Assembly: GCA_026874595.1 (NCBI GenBank)
Contig: CM049310.1
Coordinates: 54,749,058 to 54,813,057, forward strand
DNA length: 64,000 nt
Source of the DNA: Sipunculus nudus
Taxonomy: Eukaryota; Annelida; Sipuncula; Golfingiida; Sipunculidae
Direction: 5' to 3'
Shown here: positions 16,201 through 28,476 of the stretch, piece by piece
How the letters are laid out: the number at the start of each line of letters is the position of its first letter
How positions within the stretch are numbered: position 1 is the stretch's first letter
The notes under the pieces: generated by a model
Database searches by the model: none
What the model saw: the letters and a program-made list of their open reading frames with translations, nothing else
Told to the model about the DNA's origin: nothing
Program-made: the position numbers and the translations under genes

Positions 16201-16985
16201 CTTCATCTTAGGCAAAAGTGGTGGCGCCACCTGCAACCATTTATGCACAGCATCCATCTGTTCTTCTTCCTTTGGATAAAATCACTCATATGGCAGCAGT
16301 GGTTTGACTTTTCCACCTGAAATTTTGCAGGTTTATACATCCTGGACAGCTCTCTTGATTTCATGACAGATGGCTCCACCTACATTCACGTTTACTCTGC
16401 AGACATCCAAGCTCATATCTCTGGAATTGTTTTACCGATTGGGCCAAAATTTTGCATGTGTATAGATCTCACATAGCTCTTCATCTTAGGCAAAAGTGGT
16501 GGCGCCACCTGCAACCATTTATGCACAGTGTCCATCTGTTCATCTGCCTTTGGATAAAATCACTCCTATCTCAGCAGTGGTTTGACAAATCCACCTGAAA
16601 TTTTGCAGGTTTATACATCCTGAGCAGCTTTCTCGATTTTATGACAGGTGGCGCCACCTACATTCACGTTTACTCTGCAGACATCCATGCTAATATGCAA
16701 CACACCTCAGTCTATTCCCCTTGCCACTTAATCTATGCCTCACTTCACCCGTCCTACTCTGATTTCTGCGGATACACATAGTCGCTTGTGGACTACTCAT
16801 ATTCTAGTTTTAAAATGCCCTAATCTGAAATTTGCAGGTCCGAAATGTCCATTTTGCTATAATAATAATGACTAAGGTAGATATGCAGGACTTAAGAGGA
16901 TCAATATTAAATTTTAAAAATAAACCTCCATTCATACTCCCAAATTTTGCACAGGTTCGCATTAGGCCTGTAGGCCTTTTTTTTA
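13204..16985 (+). mobile_element. Family D long element, copy 1 (central tandem repeats, 3' hairpin)
   Basis: The copy begins TTTTTTAGCGAAC and shares long blocks in the same order with 30451-33321. Blocks include tgagcttatgcaatggtgcg near the left end, a central array with a unit of about 278 bp (15700-16660), a conserved block from gcaacacac to attctagtt (16697-16809), and acaggttcgcattaggcctg just before a hairpin AGGCC-TGTA-GGCCT (16964-16977). The perfect palindrome GGTGGCGCCACC occurs at 13675, 15193, 15812, 15941, 16220, 16498 and 16647. No long ORF. The structure suggests a non-autonomous Helitron/Helentron derivative. The right border could alternatively be ...ttctagtt at 16809. Confidence 0.65.
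14690..14945 (+). repeat. Internal short repeats ggtcaagagttcactcagtg inside family D copy 1
   Basis: The phrase ggtcaagagttcactca(g/t)tg occurs near 14699, 14841, 14875 and 14906, and (t/g)ctatttata(a/g)ctttggcaga occurs at about 14732 and 14793. These local duplications help explain why this copy is about 0.9 kb longer than copy 2. Confidence 0.7.
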
Positions 16986-17193
16986 GAAATATGAAACTTG
17001 CAGTCGTATACACATGGGATGAAGTTTTTCATGGCATGATAAATACCAATCAGTAGATAGTATGAGTCCCCCTTATGCAAGATATATGCCAATGCTTGGA
17101 CTTGTGTTTCTCCTTTGCAGCTTAATTTATAGATCTGTACTTGTGGAATGGGGTATTCCTCTGCACATTGTCAAATTTCATCAATATATTTAG

Positions 17194-17289
17194 GACATAT
17201 TACACTCCTTACGCAGCACTTATACACTTATACACTGGAATGTCTGCCGTGTATAACCACTGCATAAGGAGTATAAGGGAATATATGTC
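17194..17289. repeat. Imperfect hairpin, about 96 bases
   Basis: The left arm gacatatta..cactccttacgcag..cttatacac pairs with the inverse of gtgtataaccactgcataag..gagtata..ggaatatatgtc. The loop is about 20 bases. It could be a tiny foldback element or, less likely, a structured RNA. Confidence 0.6.
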
Positions 17290-18052
17290 TTCAATGTAGG
17301 CTCCAATTCAATGTTCATTGTAACATTCAAAATTCAAATGGTAAGGAATTCATTTAAATTAAATTTTTTTTGGTCTTTGTCATAAAGCTGAACTAATTAT
17401 AATTAGGCTTTCCGTAAACTTCAGTCATTATTTAAATTCATTATAATCAGTTGTTGTTGTTTAATCAGAGTTGTCTAAATTTGTACTCTGTTTAATTTAA
17501 TACATTCAGCAAGTATGTAACACATTGAGTTCTTTTTGATAACCAGCATATCTGGCTTGAAATAATAATGCAATACATGTAAATATCCTTTTGAAACTTT
17601 TTGTGCACTATTGTATACAACCTGTAGTTATTTGAACTCTTGCAAGCACATATTGGTAGGAACACACACACATGCAACGTGTGCCTGGAACAGGTCTGCA
17701 GTGAGATTATCCTGCATTATTGTGTCACAGGTAATCAGACCCATAGAATCCCAGCTCCAAATATAAAACCTGACATAGTGGACTTTGAGACATATTAATA
17801 TGATATTATGTGCCAGATCTGGCATGATTACTCAGTACATGTGCTCAGACAAATGGAGGATTGTGCCATGTACACATTTACTCCTGTGTTTGTCTACTTT
17901 TTGTGTGTGATACATTTCCTGTCCTAAGATGTGCTGAATTTTTTTTTTCACACCCATGTCAACTTTGTAAAGTATGGTGAGACCATTCGTTTTCTTGCCA
18001 AAGTTGTACTAGGGACAGCTGCATGTGTAATGATGATGTATGATGTAGTTGC

Positions 18053-18580
<528 letters not shown>

Positions 18581-18893
18581 TAAACAATTGTGGAAACCCT
18601 TCTATAGTGGCCTATATCTGAACGATAACGGGATACATAGCAGCTGACCATGAATATAAGACTTTTATTATTTCAGCCCATCCAAACTACAAGATTGATA
18701 AGCTCTGTGTTATTTTTATATTAAAAGCCATAGATATGTTTATGTTTTAGTGAAATTTTATGGACATACCCCAGATTGAGATTACCCTAGTAATGGTGAT
18801 TTATAGTACATACAATGAATAAAGCAATATGTAACATCATACTGAGAAGTGTGATACCAGGATTAGTAACTGTGTGACTTCAATATTTTACAG

Positions 18894-18977
18894 TTGAAAG
18901 AGATGTGTCGGCGAGAGCTGGAAAAAGCAGAAAGCGAAAACTCAAGGAATGCTGCTATCATAAATGACTACAAACAG
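18894..18977 (+). CDS. RABGAP1: RABGAP1-like, coiled-coil exon 3 of 5 seen
   Basis: A 28-codon, phase-0 exon between ...atattttacag and gtaatc. It reads LKEMCRRELEKAESEN at the start and IINDYKQ at the end, which is the strongly conserved LKEMCRREL(D/E)KAE segment of RABGAP1. The intron before it is only 358 bp, with nothing notable in it. Confidence 0.93.
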
Positions 18978-19714
18978 GTAATCTTATAATATGTGTTAAA
19001 AAAAAACTTACATACAGGTAAATTATTAAATAGAAGTTATATACTCAGCATACCTGTGGTTGAACAAATTTATTATCAGAAGGATGAGATATGTTAATGC
19101 AGAAAAGTTAGGCTTTAGAGGCCCCAGGCCTATAATTTCACTTGTTTAGTCACACATAGGTGACATGCAATAATTTACTTATTAAATCTGTGGTTAAAGG
19201 CATGTTGGTATTGGTTATGCTTACTGTACTTTTAATAATGGTGACAATGTTGATCTGTTATGATAATTTTCATAAATTGGTGCTCATCTTCATACTCATG
19301 CTGTAAGCAGTGCCATCTACAGGCAGGATTGAGAGCAAAAAAGAATTAGGACAATTATTTAGGCTTTCTTTATTTATTGAATGCTTGAAGCACTGCAGGG
19401 TTTGATCTAGGAATTCGAGAAAAAAAAGGGGTCACCCTAGGAGGACTAATGAGAAAACCTTAAAAAATTCCTAAGGTTTGGTAAAAGGGACAGGGGGGCC
19501 TAGATTGCAAATTGGTTTAAACCATTATAAAAGTTTGGAATGGCTGAAAACAGGTGGGGGAGGGGGAGGTGTTGGTTTGTGATGGGCTACTATGCTGTGC
19601 TGCAAATATATAAGACAGTTAGGCTGCTGCCCAAGTATCAAAGAAAACAACTAAATTTATGACAACTGAGATGATCCTCCGATATAATGTAGTCTAATAC
19701 TGCTTGCTTCACAG

Positions 19715-19786
19715 ATCTGCACCCAGCTTAGCGACAGGTTAGAAAAACAGCAAGCTGCATCAAGAGAAGAAGTCAAGAGACTCAAG
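19715..19786 (+). CDS. RABGAP1: RABGAP1-like, coiled-coil exon 4 of 5 seen
   Basis: A 24-codon, phase-0 exon between ...gcttcacag and gtgggg. It starts ICTQLSDRLEKQQAAS and ends EEVKRLK, matching ICSQLSERLEKQQ in vertebrate RABGAP1. The donor gtgggg is weaker than the neighbouring gtaag donors. A G-rich, AG-rich tract at 19407-19570 lies in the intron before it. Confidence 0.9.
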
Positions 19787-20581
19787 GTGGGGGTCATTCA
19801 GTAGTAATAGTGTCTCGTAGTGAAATAGGGTTATTTTTCAAAATATTTATATTGATTTCATTTTGACATCTTTAATTATTATATGCTTATTTATCCTGTC
19901 TCTTTTAAAATTTGATTTTGCAAAAAAATATGAAACAAGTAATGATGTACTTACAGGCATTCACAATTATTACAGGTACTTGCCAGTAAGCATCTCCATA
20001 GATAATATATGAAATAGCAATATAAAAAATATTTGTGTACAGATTCATTACATTGTCTGACAGGCCCCATTCATAAAACTTAAAGAAAAAATGTTCTTAT
20101 TAATATGCTTTGCTAGTTTTACTTAGCACTGTTCAAAGGAATATATTATTTCCTCTTATCCATACAGTAAAACCATGTAGTGTCAAGCTGGCTTATGGTA
20201 AATTGAGTAACTTGTTTTTGTTGAAGTTTCATGCTCAGCATTTTAAGTTAAATTACTATTATATAAAACCAACTTGTGTCGCACCTTGGATAAGTCAAAA
20301 CTTTTTTGTCAGTCCCTTCAACTTTGACACCATGATATTTCAAATGGTATAATAAAAACTTTGAAGTGATAAACAAAAAACCTCATTTTCTCCACATTGG
20401 TCCAGAACCAGAAATCCCAGCAACATTTGTGTTTAGAGGATCTTGCTTTCTCTCATATGACCAGAAGCAGATGACAGATTGAGCATATTACTATAGATTC
20501 AGTTTTAATCTCAACTGGATTCAGACCTTAAAAAATATTGGTTGTATGTTCTTCGCTCCCAGTCATATATATAATGTTCTT

Positions 20582-20697
20582 CTTGGCTTTTTCCCAGATC
20601 TTTAATAATGCCTATGTTTTCCGTTAGTTTGATACAGACTTGGCTTTTTCCCAGATCTTTAATAATGGCTATGTTTTCCGTTAGTTTGATACAGACT
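20582..20697 (+). repeat. Tandem duplication, 57 bp x 2
   Basis: The block beginning cttggctttttcccagatc and ending gttagtttgatacagact is present at 20582 and again at 20639 with one or two differences. It lies about 100 bp upstream of the terminal RABGAP1 exon. Confidence 0.95.
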
Positions 20698-20798
20698 TTA
20701 AATGAAGCCTGTCTTTCTTCACTTAGATCCAGACCTTTTATATGGACTCTTTTCAAATTAGATCATTTATGCAGTCTGCGTTTTTTTCTGTGATTTAG

Positions 20799-21116
20799 GC
20801 CCAGATCCAAAGCTGTGACAAGTGTAGCACTTTGTTAAGCCCAGATGGTGAAGTGAGGAAAATCGACACAAACAGAGCAGAGGATCTAAACCCTCGACTG
20901 ATGGAGAAAGACAAGTTGATTCGTGAATTAGAGCTGGAACTAGCCCAGACCAAGCTGGCTCACGTCGAGTCAGAGTGTAGGGTCCAGGATCTAACACATC
21001 AGCTTAACTCTGCCATTACCGAGATACAATCCTCCAAAAATACCTGGCTCCACAAGACTTTATCGTCAATACGAGACGTCACAAGTAAGCGGGAGAACAA
21101 GGAAGTCAAGGAGTAA
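20799..21116 (+). CDS. RABGAP1: RABGAP1-like, terminal coding exon with stop codon
   Basis: This exon follows ...gtgatttag, runs 105 codons and ends in TAA at 21114-21116. It opens AQIQSCDKC, matching the short Cys-containing segment after the first coiled-coil block in vertebrates (family: DDCERC or MACKHC). A poorly conserved linker follows. Then come LIRELELELAQTKLAHVESE and a short amphipathic tail with TWLHKTLSSI, corresponding to the family's ELELAQTKLQLVEAE and TWFNRTLSSIK. The end EVKE differs from vertebrates, as expected for a variable C-terminus. A 57-bp tandem duplication sits about 100 bp upstream of the acceptor. Confidence 0.93.
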   Translation, partial: AQIQSCDKCSTLLSPDGEVRKIDTNRAEDLNPRLMEKDKLIRELELELAQTKLAHVESECRVQDLTHQLNSAITEIQSSKNTWLHKTLSSIRDVTSKRENKEVKE

Positions 21117-23948
21117 TGCTGTGGAAGACTAATTAGTCGACTTTGTTAGTGATGTCTATATTGTGAACACTGTGGCATTTGGTAAATACATTGTGAAAAC
21201 AATACACAGGCTGGTCCATTTGCAAAGCATAAATTAATTGTTGGATTAAGCGTCAGTGTTTTAAAGGAGCGTGCACTTGTTTGTGTATTCATAAATTAAG
21301 GTTCATAGACCTCGCTGGGCTTTTGACTGTATTGAGGATCACACAGGGTGTTGTTGATTCATTAACTTAATATTTGTTGGTTCTATCATAAAAATTAATA
21401 GTTCAATACAGACCCCCCCCCCTGGTCAGAATTACATGGGTCAAATATCCATAGATATACCTTCGTTCATTGATGTACAAAATCTCCAATATAATTTTAT
21501 CACAATGTTTCTGGTCCTCTATATGAAGGCTATTTTCATGACATCAAGATGGGTTATCAGGTTTTATGACGCTCTCTTTGATTCAAATAAGGAATCCTGT
21601 TTCAGTACCTTTGATTATACAGGCATCTGATTCTGTGTGGAGTACATCTTGTTAATTACTGAAATATGCTCCACCTGTGTGCTAGATTTCATTTGCCATT
21701 CAGTATATGCACTTGCTCTGTGCAAGCTGCAGTTCTAATTCTACATGTATAAACAGATTGTTCTATTTGAATCAAGATGGTTGCTAAACAAACTTTAGAC
21801 AGGACCTAGATGTTAAAAAAGTGTACTACATCACAGGATGTCTTTGCTCTCATTTCCCCTAAACTTAATATTTTGCTTTTCTCTGTTTAGTATTAAATTT
21901 ATGTCACAAGGGCTGCTGATGTCATATATACAAATACATTTTGTATTGGTTGAAGAATTATATCATGGTGGGGGAAAAGATCTCAGTTTCCAGGCCATTT
22001 GTGTATATAGAACTGAGAAACAGCAGGTGGTTTATATGATTCATAAATAGGTCACTGCAAATGGGTAACATAGAAAGTCAGGAATGGACTGGGTGGGTCC
22101 ATCTCAAAATGTGGCCCTGCCATTTTGAAAAAAAAGACTGTGGATCTACCCGTTTAATCTATCTTAATCAGTGACACCTGTCAGTAAACATTTAAATATT
22201 CTTATAATTCCATTCCTATTTTGCACTATTATATAGCTTATGCATACGTTTTTAATGTTAAATCACACAGCACATATGCAAATCAGTTGGTGAAAAGTCT
22301 TAATGAAAGTCACTGAGGTTTCATGGAATCGAAAGTGTGCTCATGAGCTTTAGGCTGTAAAAGTTTACACAAAGCCAAGGGCTACATTCCCACATAGCAT
22401 AATTCTAAATGCACCCTAGGGTATCATTTGAAATCTAGTCATTGTAATGCAAAGTAATGAGAATGTAAGAACAATGCAGGTTTCAAAATGTGTGTGCTTG
22501 TGTTTGCATGTGTATGTTGATGAGTGATACCAATTTACTTAAGTCTCAACCTGTAAGTCACATGGGGAAATGTATGCTTAAGTCTGAGTTAGTATTTTTC
22601 CTGTATAAACTGTATGTTAAAGGAGGACTTTTGTAGTTGTTCAACACCTAATCCTGGTAATGCTGGTATATAATAACTTATATGATAACTGCCATGAACA
22701 GTGTACATCAAAACCACCGACAAATTCAAAAATGATGACATAGAGACAAGTTATAGGTCAGACATGTGATGATATAGCCTTATTTGATTGACTATGGTTT
22801 TGCTTTTATATGTATGTGCATATAGATCACCGTATGCTTAATGAGATGTTTTGATAAAGGAGTGAATTGGATGGGGGGGGGGGGGGGGGGGGACGGCAGT
22901 TCAAATTTCAGCTGATTGTATAACATCAGTGATCATGCCCAGTGGCTGTTCTTTTATTTAAAGAAAAGAAGGAAAGGGGAAAAATCTGTTAATCAAAGTA
23001 GTAGTTGAGCTTTAATATTGATGGATAGTCTTTATGCTTTGCTTGCCTGACCATTGCATCTCAAAGGAACTTGCAGGATGTTGATTTGAAATCTTTGATT
23101 GGAGTCAGTGCACATAATACAAGCCTGGTTGATTGTTTGATTTTTGGAAAGCAGGGTAACAAGATTTGTATCAGATTGAATCAACTGCCACTGTAGAATC
23201 TATAGTTACAAATTACTAATCAGTAATCATAATATTGCAAGAATCAGCAGCCATATGCACAGCACAGATTTATCAGCTCTGAAACTGTCATGACCAAACC
23301 TACCAGCCACCGGCTTGAGAGTGTGAAGTTAGTAAATGAAAAAAGGGGGCATGTTAAAACATGCATACTGTATGTATCTTTATCATTGTATATACAAGTG
23401 TATCCATAGGTGTACCATATTTATTGGAGACTGTTGTTAGCATGTTGTATAGGTAGTACAAGTTGTACAGCGTGTATAATCAGTAGGTGTACATATATTT
23501 CTTCCAGATAACGTGAAATGCAAGGTGTTACTCCCACTCTGTTGTTCCAAGATTAACACAATTTTAGATATCATGTCTGAGATAATCATTTTGATGATCT
23601 GATTGATATATTATCAGATTAGTGATGGCTTTTTAGTATGTGCACACAAGCGGTAAAATAAAACAGGTTAGAACACTATTTTAGGACCTGATGGGCCGTG
23701 AGCAAGTGGTAACCCTGTCATTGGTCTTACACTGGGGTCCAGTTTCATACTATCAAGCCTGTTTCAGCTAGCTGTGCTTTCACAGACCTTGATTCAGTGA
23801 GCCGTTCTGGCGTCTTTTTCATGATAAATCAAAAAGGTTATTGAACTAATCATATAACTGGCATACACTTGTGGATGTATGTTCTGATGTTTCAAATAAA
23901 AGTTTAGCATTGCCAGTAAGGCATTGAGAATCTATCCAATAAAATAAA
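21117..23948 (+). other. Probable RABGAP1-like 3' UTR with candidate poly(A) signals
   Basis: No coding exon follows the stop at 21116. The first AATAAA hexamers I find downstream are clustered at 23657-23662, 23895-23900, 23939-23944 and 23943-23948, so a 3' UTR of about 2.5-2.8 kb is plausible. It contains runs of C (21413-21422) and G (22873-22892). The true end is unknown and an earlier variant signal could be used. The last signals lie inside the inverted-repeat element at 23736-24180. Confidence 0.35.
22873..22892. repeat. G20 homopolymer
   Basis: Twenty consecutive G residues in the presumed 3' UTR of the RABGAP1-like gene. The length may be a sequencing approximation. Confidence 0.9.
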
Positions 23949-24180
23949 GCCAAATAGACCTGTCCTGTTCTTGTTACATGTGTTCATGTTCAGACAGCAA
24001 GTGAACTGTGTATTTTTTACATATTATTCGTTGGATTTGATTGGCAGTCTTGATTTCAGGCCGAACACTTGCAGGCTTGTTCAGTATTCATGAAATAAAC
24101 CCCTGAAATGCTTGCTGAATCAAGGTCTGTGACAGCATAGGTAGCTGCCACAGACTTGGTAGTATGAAGATGCCTGGGCT
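23736..24180. mobile_element. Inverted-repeat element with arms of about 55 bp
   Basis: The left arm TTCATACTATCAAG...TTTCACAGACCTTGATTCAG (23744-23798) matches the inverse of the right arm around 24112-24166, with roughly seven differences. The outer ends read ggtccag and, inverted, gcccagg. No target duplication was resolved. A foldback or MITE-like structure. Confidence 0.65.
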
Positions 24181-26037
24181 CTTTCATGAACCTTCAGCCA
24201 AGCTCATCTCAGTATTGGCTTGGATTAATGCTGTTTAGTCCCAATAGGCCTTTAATAAAATCCTGACTTTGACATTTCACCAGGCCTTTAAGATTCTAAC
24301 TTGGGCCTCTGATAAATCTCAAGTTTAGTTCAACATGGCCTGTGGTGATACTTGTATGCTTGATTATAGTTTAGGATCTACTTATTGATAAATACATGTA
24401 TTAATCTTAAGCCCTCCAATGGTTAAGGCATATGACTTTTTGGTCCAAAACAAACTCAGGACCGGGAGTGGACTTCAGACTAGGGTTCTCTTTAGAATGT
24501 TATCACATTCAGTTGTTAGCATTAGGAACAAGCTACAATAATTCATTTAAAACGATAGAATAGCATTTCTTAGGCCTGGCTTGTAAAACATGGCCATAGC
24601 TGTTATTTATTTTCAGATAACGAAATACATTTGGCATAATAAAAAAAAGGTTTTCTTCCTTTTATGGATGTGGCCAGTGTATGTAATATATAATAGTTTT
24701 AAAAGTTATTTTTTCTTTAAAAATAATGTAACTATGTCCATGTATGGACATGTTAAAATTGTTGCTGGTGATGCAGGGTCTGATCTTGAAAATTGTGCAG
24801 GACTTCCTTAAGGTCTAGGACATACCGTTATGATGAAACCAGCTCTTAAAGCTCCAATACTGTGAGCTAGTTAACATGTAAATTACATGACAACCAGCTC
24901 TTGATTCTCTTTTACATGGTACATGGTATAGCTTACCCTTGTTGGGTAATAATCACAAATGCAAAGCTAGTCAGGTATATGCTAGAACAAACATCACACC
25001 AATAGCATATCATCTGTAAACAAATTCAAAGTGGAGTTAAGATACAGGCCCCGAAAATGGTAATAATGAAAGAAAATAAAACTGAGACATGTTAAGTGAA
25101 AGGTTCTTTGTTTGTGTTTCCAGAAAGTTGAGATATGTTTTTAATAACAAAGGGGGATTTTGATGAACCTTAAAGGTTCTCTACTAGGTCTTCCTGTACT
25201 GAAATACAGTATGGTGATCTCATGCATCATCATTCTCAAAATTGTCAGCTGTTTTTTTATTCTTCTTCTCACTTTATTGTTATGAATGATTTGTTTTAAT
25301 TTTTGCAACATTGACAGTTCTTTTCCTACATACCTGTCTGCAAAAGAATAAAAAATTATAGACTTTTATAAGAAATACATCAAGACTTTAGCAGAAAAAT
25401 GAACATGCACACACATAAATAGCATATAATTAAGTTTCAAATCGTTGAATACTCATATTGCTGATTGTCAAAAAAGTGACAAATCAGAATTCAGGTATGT
25501 GTATTAGGTGATATTATGAAATATTCCTTTAATCAGAAGGAATTATTAGTAAAGATTTTATCTTCAGATATGATGTAAATGGTCATGATAGTTAATAGTA
25601 TATCTGCCCAGGTGAACTTAGGTCCCAGAACTGTCATCAAACATGTGTAACCATGGTTACAGTTTAACCTTACAATTTTACCAACTGCTGCTCTGAAACC
25701 TCTTGAAATATACATATTCTGATACATTTTGGTGTAAGGAAACTTTGGATTTTCTGATACTAGATCATATTATCCTGATTGAAATGTTTATAGTAATTGA
25801 ATGTATTTCACAATAAAATGTATATTACAGCATTTGTTGAATATACAGAATACCACAGAGCCTCGTGCTGAGATAAGAGTGAAAGCCCAGTAAAAAAACT
25901 TTTGATTTGGGTGTTAACTTTCAAATTTAGTATTTTTTATGCTGTTTAAGTTAAGGCTTCCTATTGATTTTTGACAGAAATTTAAGAAAATGCTAAAAGA
26001 ACAGTTTATAACTCCAAATGTTGAACACAGTTTATAG
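24181..26037. other. Intergenic, nothing recognised
   Basis: AT-rich sequence with scattered short ORFs lacking family resemblance. No exon-like GC shift or readable repeat ends. Confidence 0.35.
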
Positions 26038-28476
26038 CTCAGCTGACTTTCAGTCATGCTGGGCTATAGCGATGGGTCTTTGTCCGGCGTCCTTCCGTCT
26101 GTCCGTCCGGCCGGCCGGCCGGCTGGCCAGCTGTCCGTTAGCAGGGCACAAATCATAACCGTAGGGGCTAGGGCCATGAACCCTATGCAGTCTTAGAGGT
26201 TATAAAAAGATCTCCTTGCAAACCTGAAATTAGGTCACTGCGACCTATATTCTCGAAGTTATGGGGTGTGTTTGCACCCTTCAGAAATAACTCTTTGAGA
26301 CAAAATTTTCATCCCAAACCTTCCATCTTTCACATACAGCTCACCTACCAACAGGGGAAGAACCATAATTTTTTTTAGGTCAAAAGGTCAAAGGTCAAGG
26401 TCACAGGGGCCTCCTCTTTGAAAAGCCTGTGGATGCATTTTAAGCCAACCCTTTCATCCCAATTCTTTGATCTTTCACATATAGCTCACCTACTAAGTTG
26501 GAGAAGAATCCTATAGATTTTGAGGTCACAAGGTCAAAGGTCAGGGTCACAGGATCCACTTCTTTGAAAAGGTAGTGGACACATTTCAAGCTAGACTTTT
26601 CATTCCAAACCTTCCAGCACTGACATCGCTTCTCTGCCAGGGGAAAAGACCTGTTGATTTTGAGGTCAAAGGTCAAGTTCACAGCACCCACTTCTTGCGT
26701 GGAGTCATTTTCAGGCAAACTTTTCAATCTGTACCTTCCATCTGTCATATATGGCTTACCTACCAATAAGGGAAGAAACCTATTGATGTTGAGGTCAAAA
26801 AGTCAAAGGTCAAGGTCACAATATTTAATTGTTCTAAATGCTTGTGAGCATATTTCAAATGTAACTGTTCAACCCAAACCTTCAGTCTTTCACATATGCC
26901 ACATCTATGCATCACTCAGTTTGACTCAAACTTCATATTTATGGGTCTTTTTGCTTGAATAAATAACTTATTGATTTGTGGGTCAGCTGGTCAGCAGGTT
27001 AAAGGTTGCAGGTCAAAGTTATTCACCCATTGGTTGCCAAGTAATTACACCAGATTTAAGTGGTCAGTAGTTACCCATCATTTAGAAAGAATCCAGTTGA
27101 TATATGGGCAAAAGGCCAAGGTCATAGGTCAGGGATGTTCACAATTACTTATTTTATAGACCATCTCTATTTTTCTTGTATATATAACCATCCCACTCCA
27201 GCTGGTACATCTCCCTGTGTGGCTGTAATTGTGAGTGACACTGGTGACATATGACTCCCTTTTGTATCAGCCTATTAAGTGATAAGGCTCAGTGATAAGT
27301 AATTGTTACTTCATAACAAAAACACTGTTGTCAGAATGCTTCAGCCAGGCATTAAGACTATGAGAGTATAGTATTAAGGTTTAGCTACTGATTTATAAGA
27401 TGATGGGAACATTTTGCAGTTTATTTTATGGAATCCTAGCAATAAACTTAGTTTCCTAGATATCTGAATATTTTAATATATATCACCACATATAAAAGCA
27501 AGTGTTTGTTCTCATAATATGTGGATCTGTACCTTGATTTAGGATGGCTTTTTGTTTTATTTCAAGACTCTTAAACATGCTTTCTGCATTTCTTTTCTTT
27601 CAGGTTTGGCAGTTTACCTACCCTGCTGACCCCATTGAAAAGCAGAGTGATAATAAAAATATTGGACTTACACTTTTTACAATTGCATATTTATAAATCT
27701 GATATGAGGGCCTGGACATGCCTTTTGAATTATTTTGGGCATTTATTACTGGATAATTTGCCCCAAGTTTGGTCTCTTATTGGAGAATGTGGGATATCAA
27801 ATGTCATACTTGTCAGAAATCCATTATGTCTGCCAGTTAGCCACCTTAGAAATTCTTTCTTCAGGGCAGTTTCAGTAATTTTTCTTTAATGTTTGGTCCG
27901 ATTTAGAGAATGTTTGTTGTCTGATTTCAGACTTGTCAGAAGTCCAATATGGCCACCAGGCAACCATCTTTTAATTCCTTTTGATCATATTATCTCAAGA
28001 ACAGTTAAAGTGAATGCAGTTGGATGTATATTTATGTAATCTTGTAAAGGATTGGGTTAAATATTTCTGAATAAATATTACTATCATTTATAAAAGTGCA
28101 GTACAGTTGGCTTGTATTGAATAAAAATTCATACAGAAGTACCTGTTTCTCAATAATTCTTGCATGTATTTCCTTGATTTTTGCAATATATTTTGATCTT
28201 ATATTTGCCCTTTGTGGTGTTCCTTTTGAGACTGACAGGTTTCAAGCAAGCTGTTGGAATAGTTCCTGATAGCTTAACAATCATGCATTTTCCTCAGACC
28301 ATCAATTCACTGTGTTTTAACCAGACATAGGTGATATATATTTCTGTTGTCATAGAAAATTTTCAACAAATTGGCAAATTGGTTCTTCAAAATTTTACTG
28401 GAAGTTGTGAATCTCAGTCCATGATGTCACAGGTCATGCTTGGCAGCTGAGCGTCATGACCCATGGGTCACTTGTT
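26038..28476 (+). mobile_element. Family A/B long element, copy B, with AGGTCA-rich tandem modules
   Basis: The left end CTCAGCTGAC (26038) is the same as copy A. The right end is GGCAGCTGAG (28442) followed by a tail with the perfect palindrome TGACCCATGGGTCA (28457-28470) and CTTGTT. Near the left end is a short CCGG run (26108-26123) and the shared agggcacaaatcataacc block. From 26377 to about 27140, modules of roughly 130-145 bp repeat, each with clustered AGGTCA (26377, 26522, 26662, 26791, and weaker at about 26990 and 27115) and a phrase like ctttcacatatagctcacct. No transposase ORF. Class inferred as a non-autonomous Helentron-like element. Confidence 0.6.

Noticed and set aside
15471-16320. 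ORFs recurring at 31392-31595 and 32062-32343 with similar peptides
   Set aside because: They are translations of the family D repeats. Frames are short, lie on both strands and are broken differently in each copy, so no selection on protein is evident.
19407-19580. G/A-rich stretch resembling the MITE at 62846 (ggaggactaatgag, aaaagggacagggg)
   Set aside because: Some phrases are similar, but no matching right terminus or target duplication could be read, so I did not call it an element.
20832-21116. Independent 94-residue gene starting inside the last RABGAP1 exon
   Set aside because: The apparent start is TTG, the frame continues upstream to a good splice acceptor at 20798, and the peptide is the RABGAP1 C-terminus.
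26440-27254. Six overlapping ORFs of 62-108 residues
   Set aside because: They fall in the AGGTCA tandem modules of element B, on both strands, with no recognisable domain.
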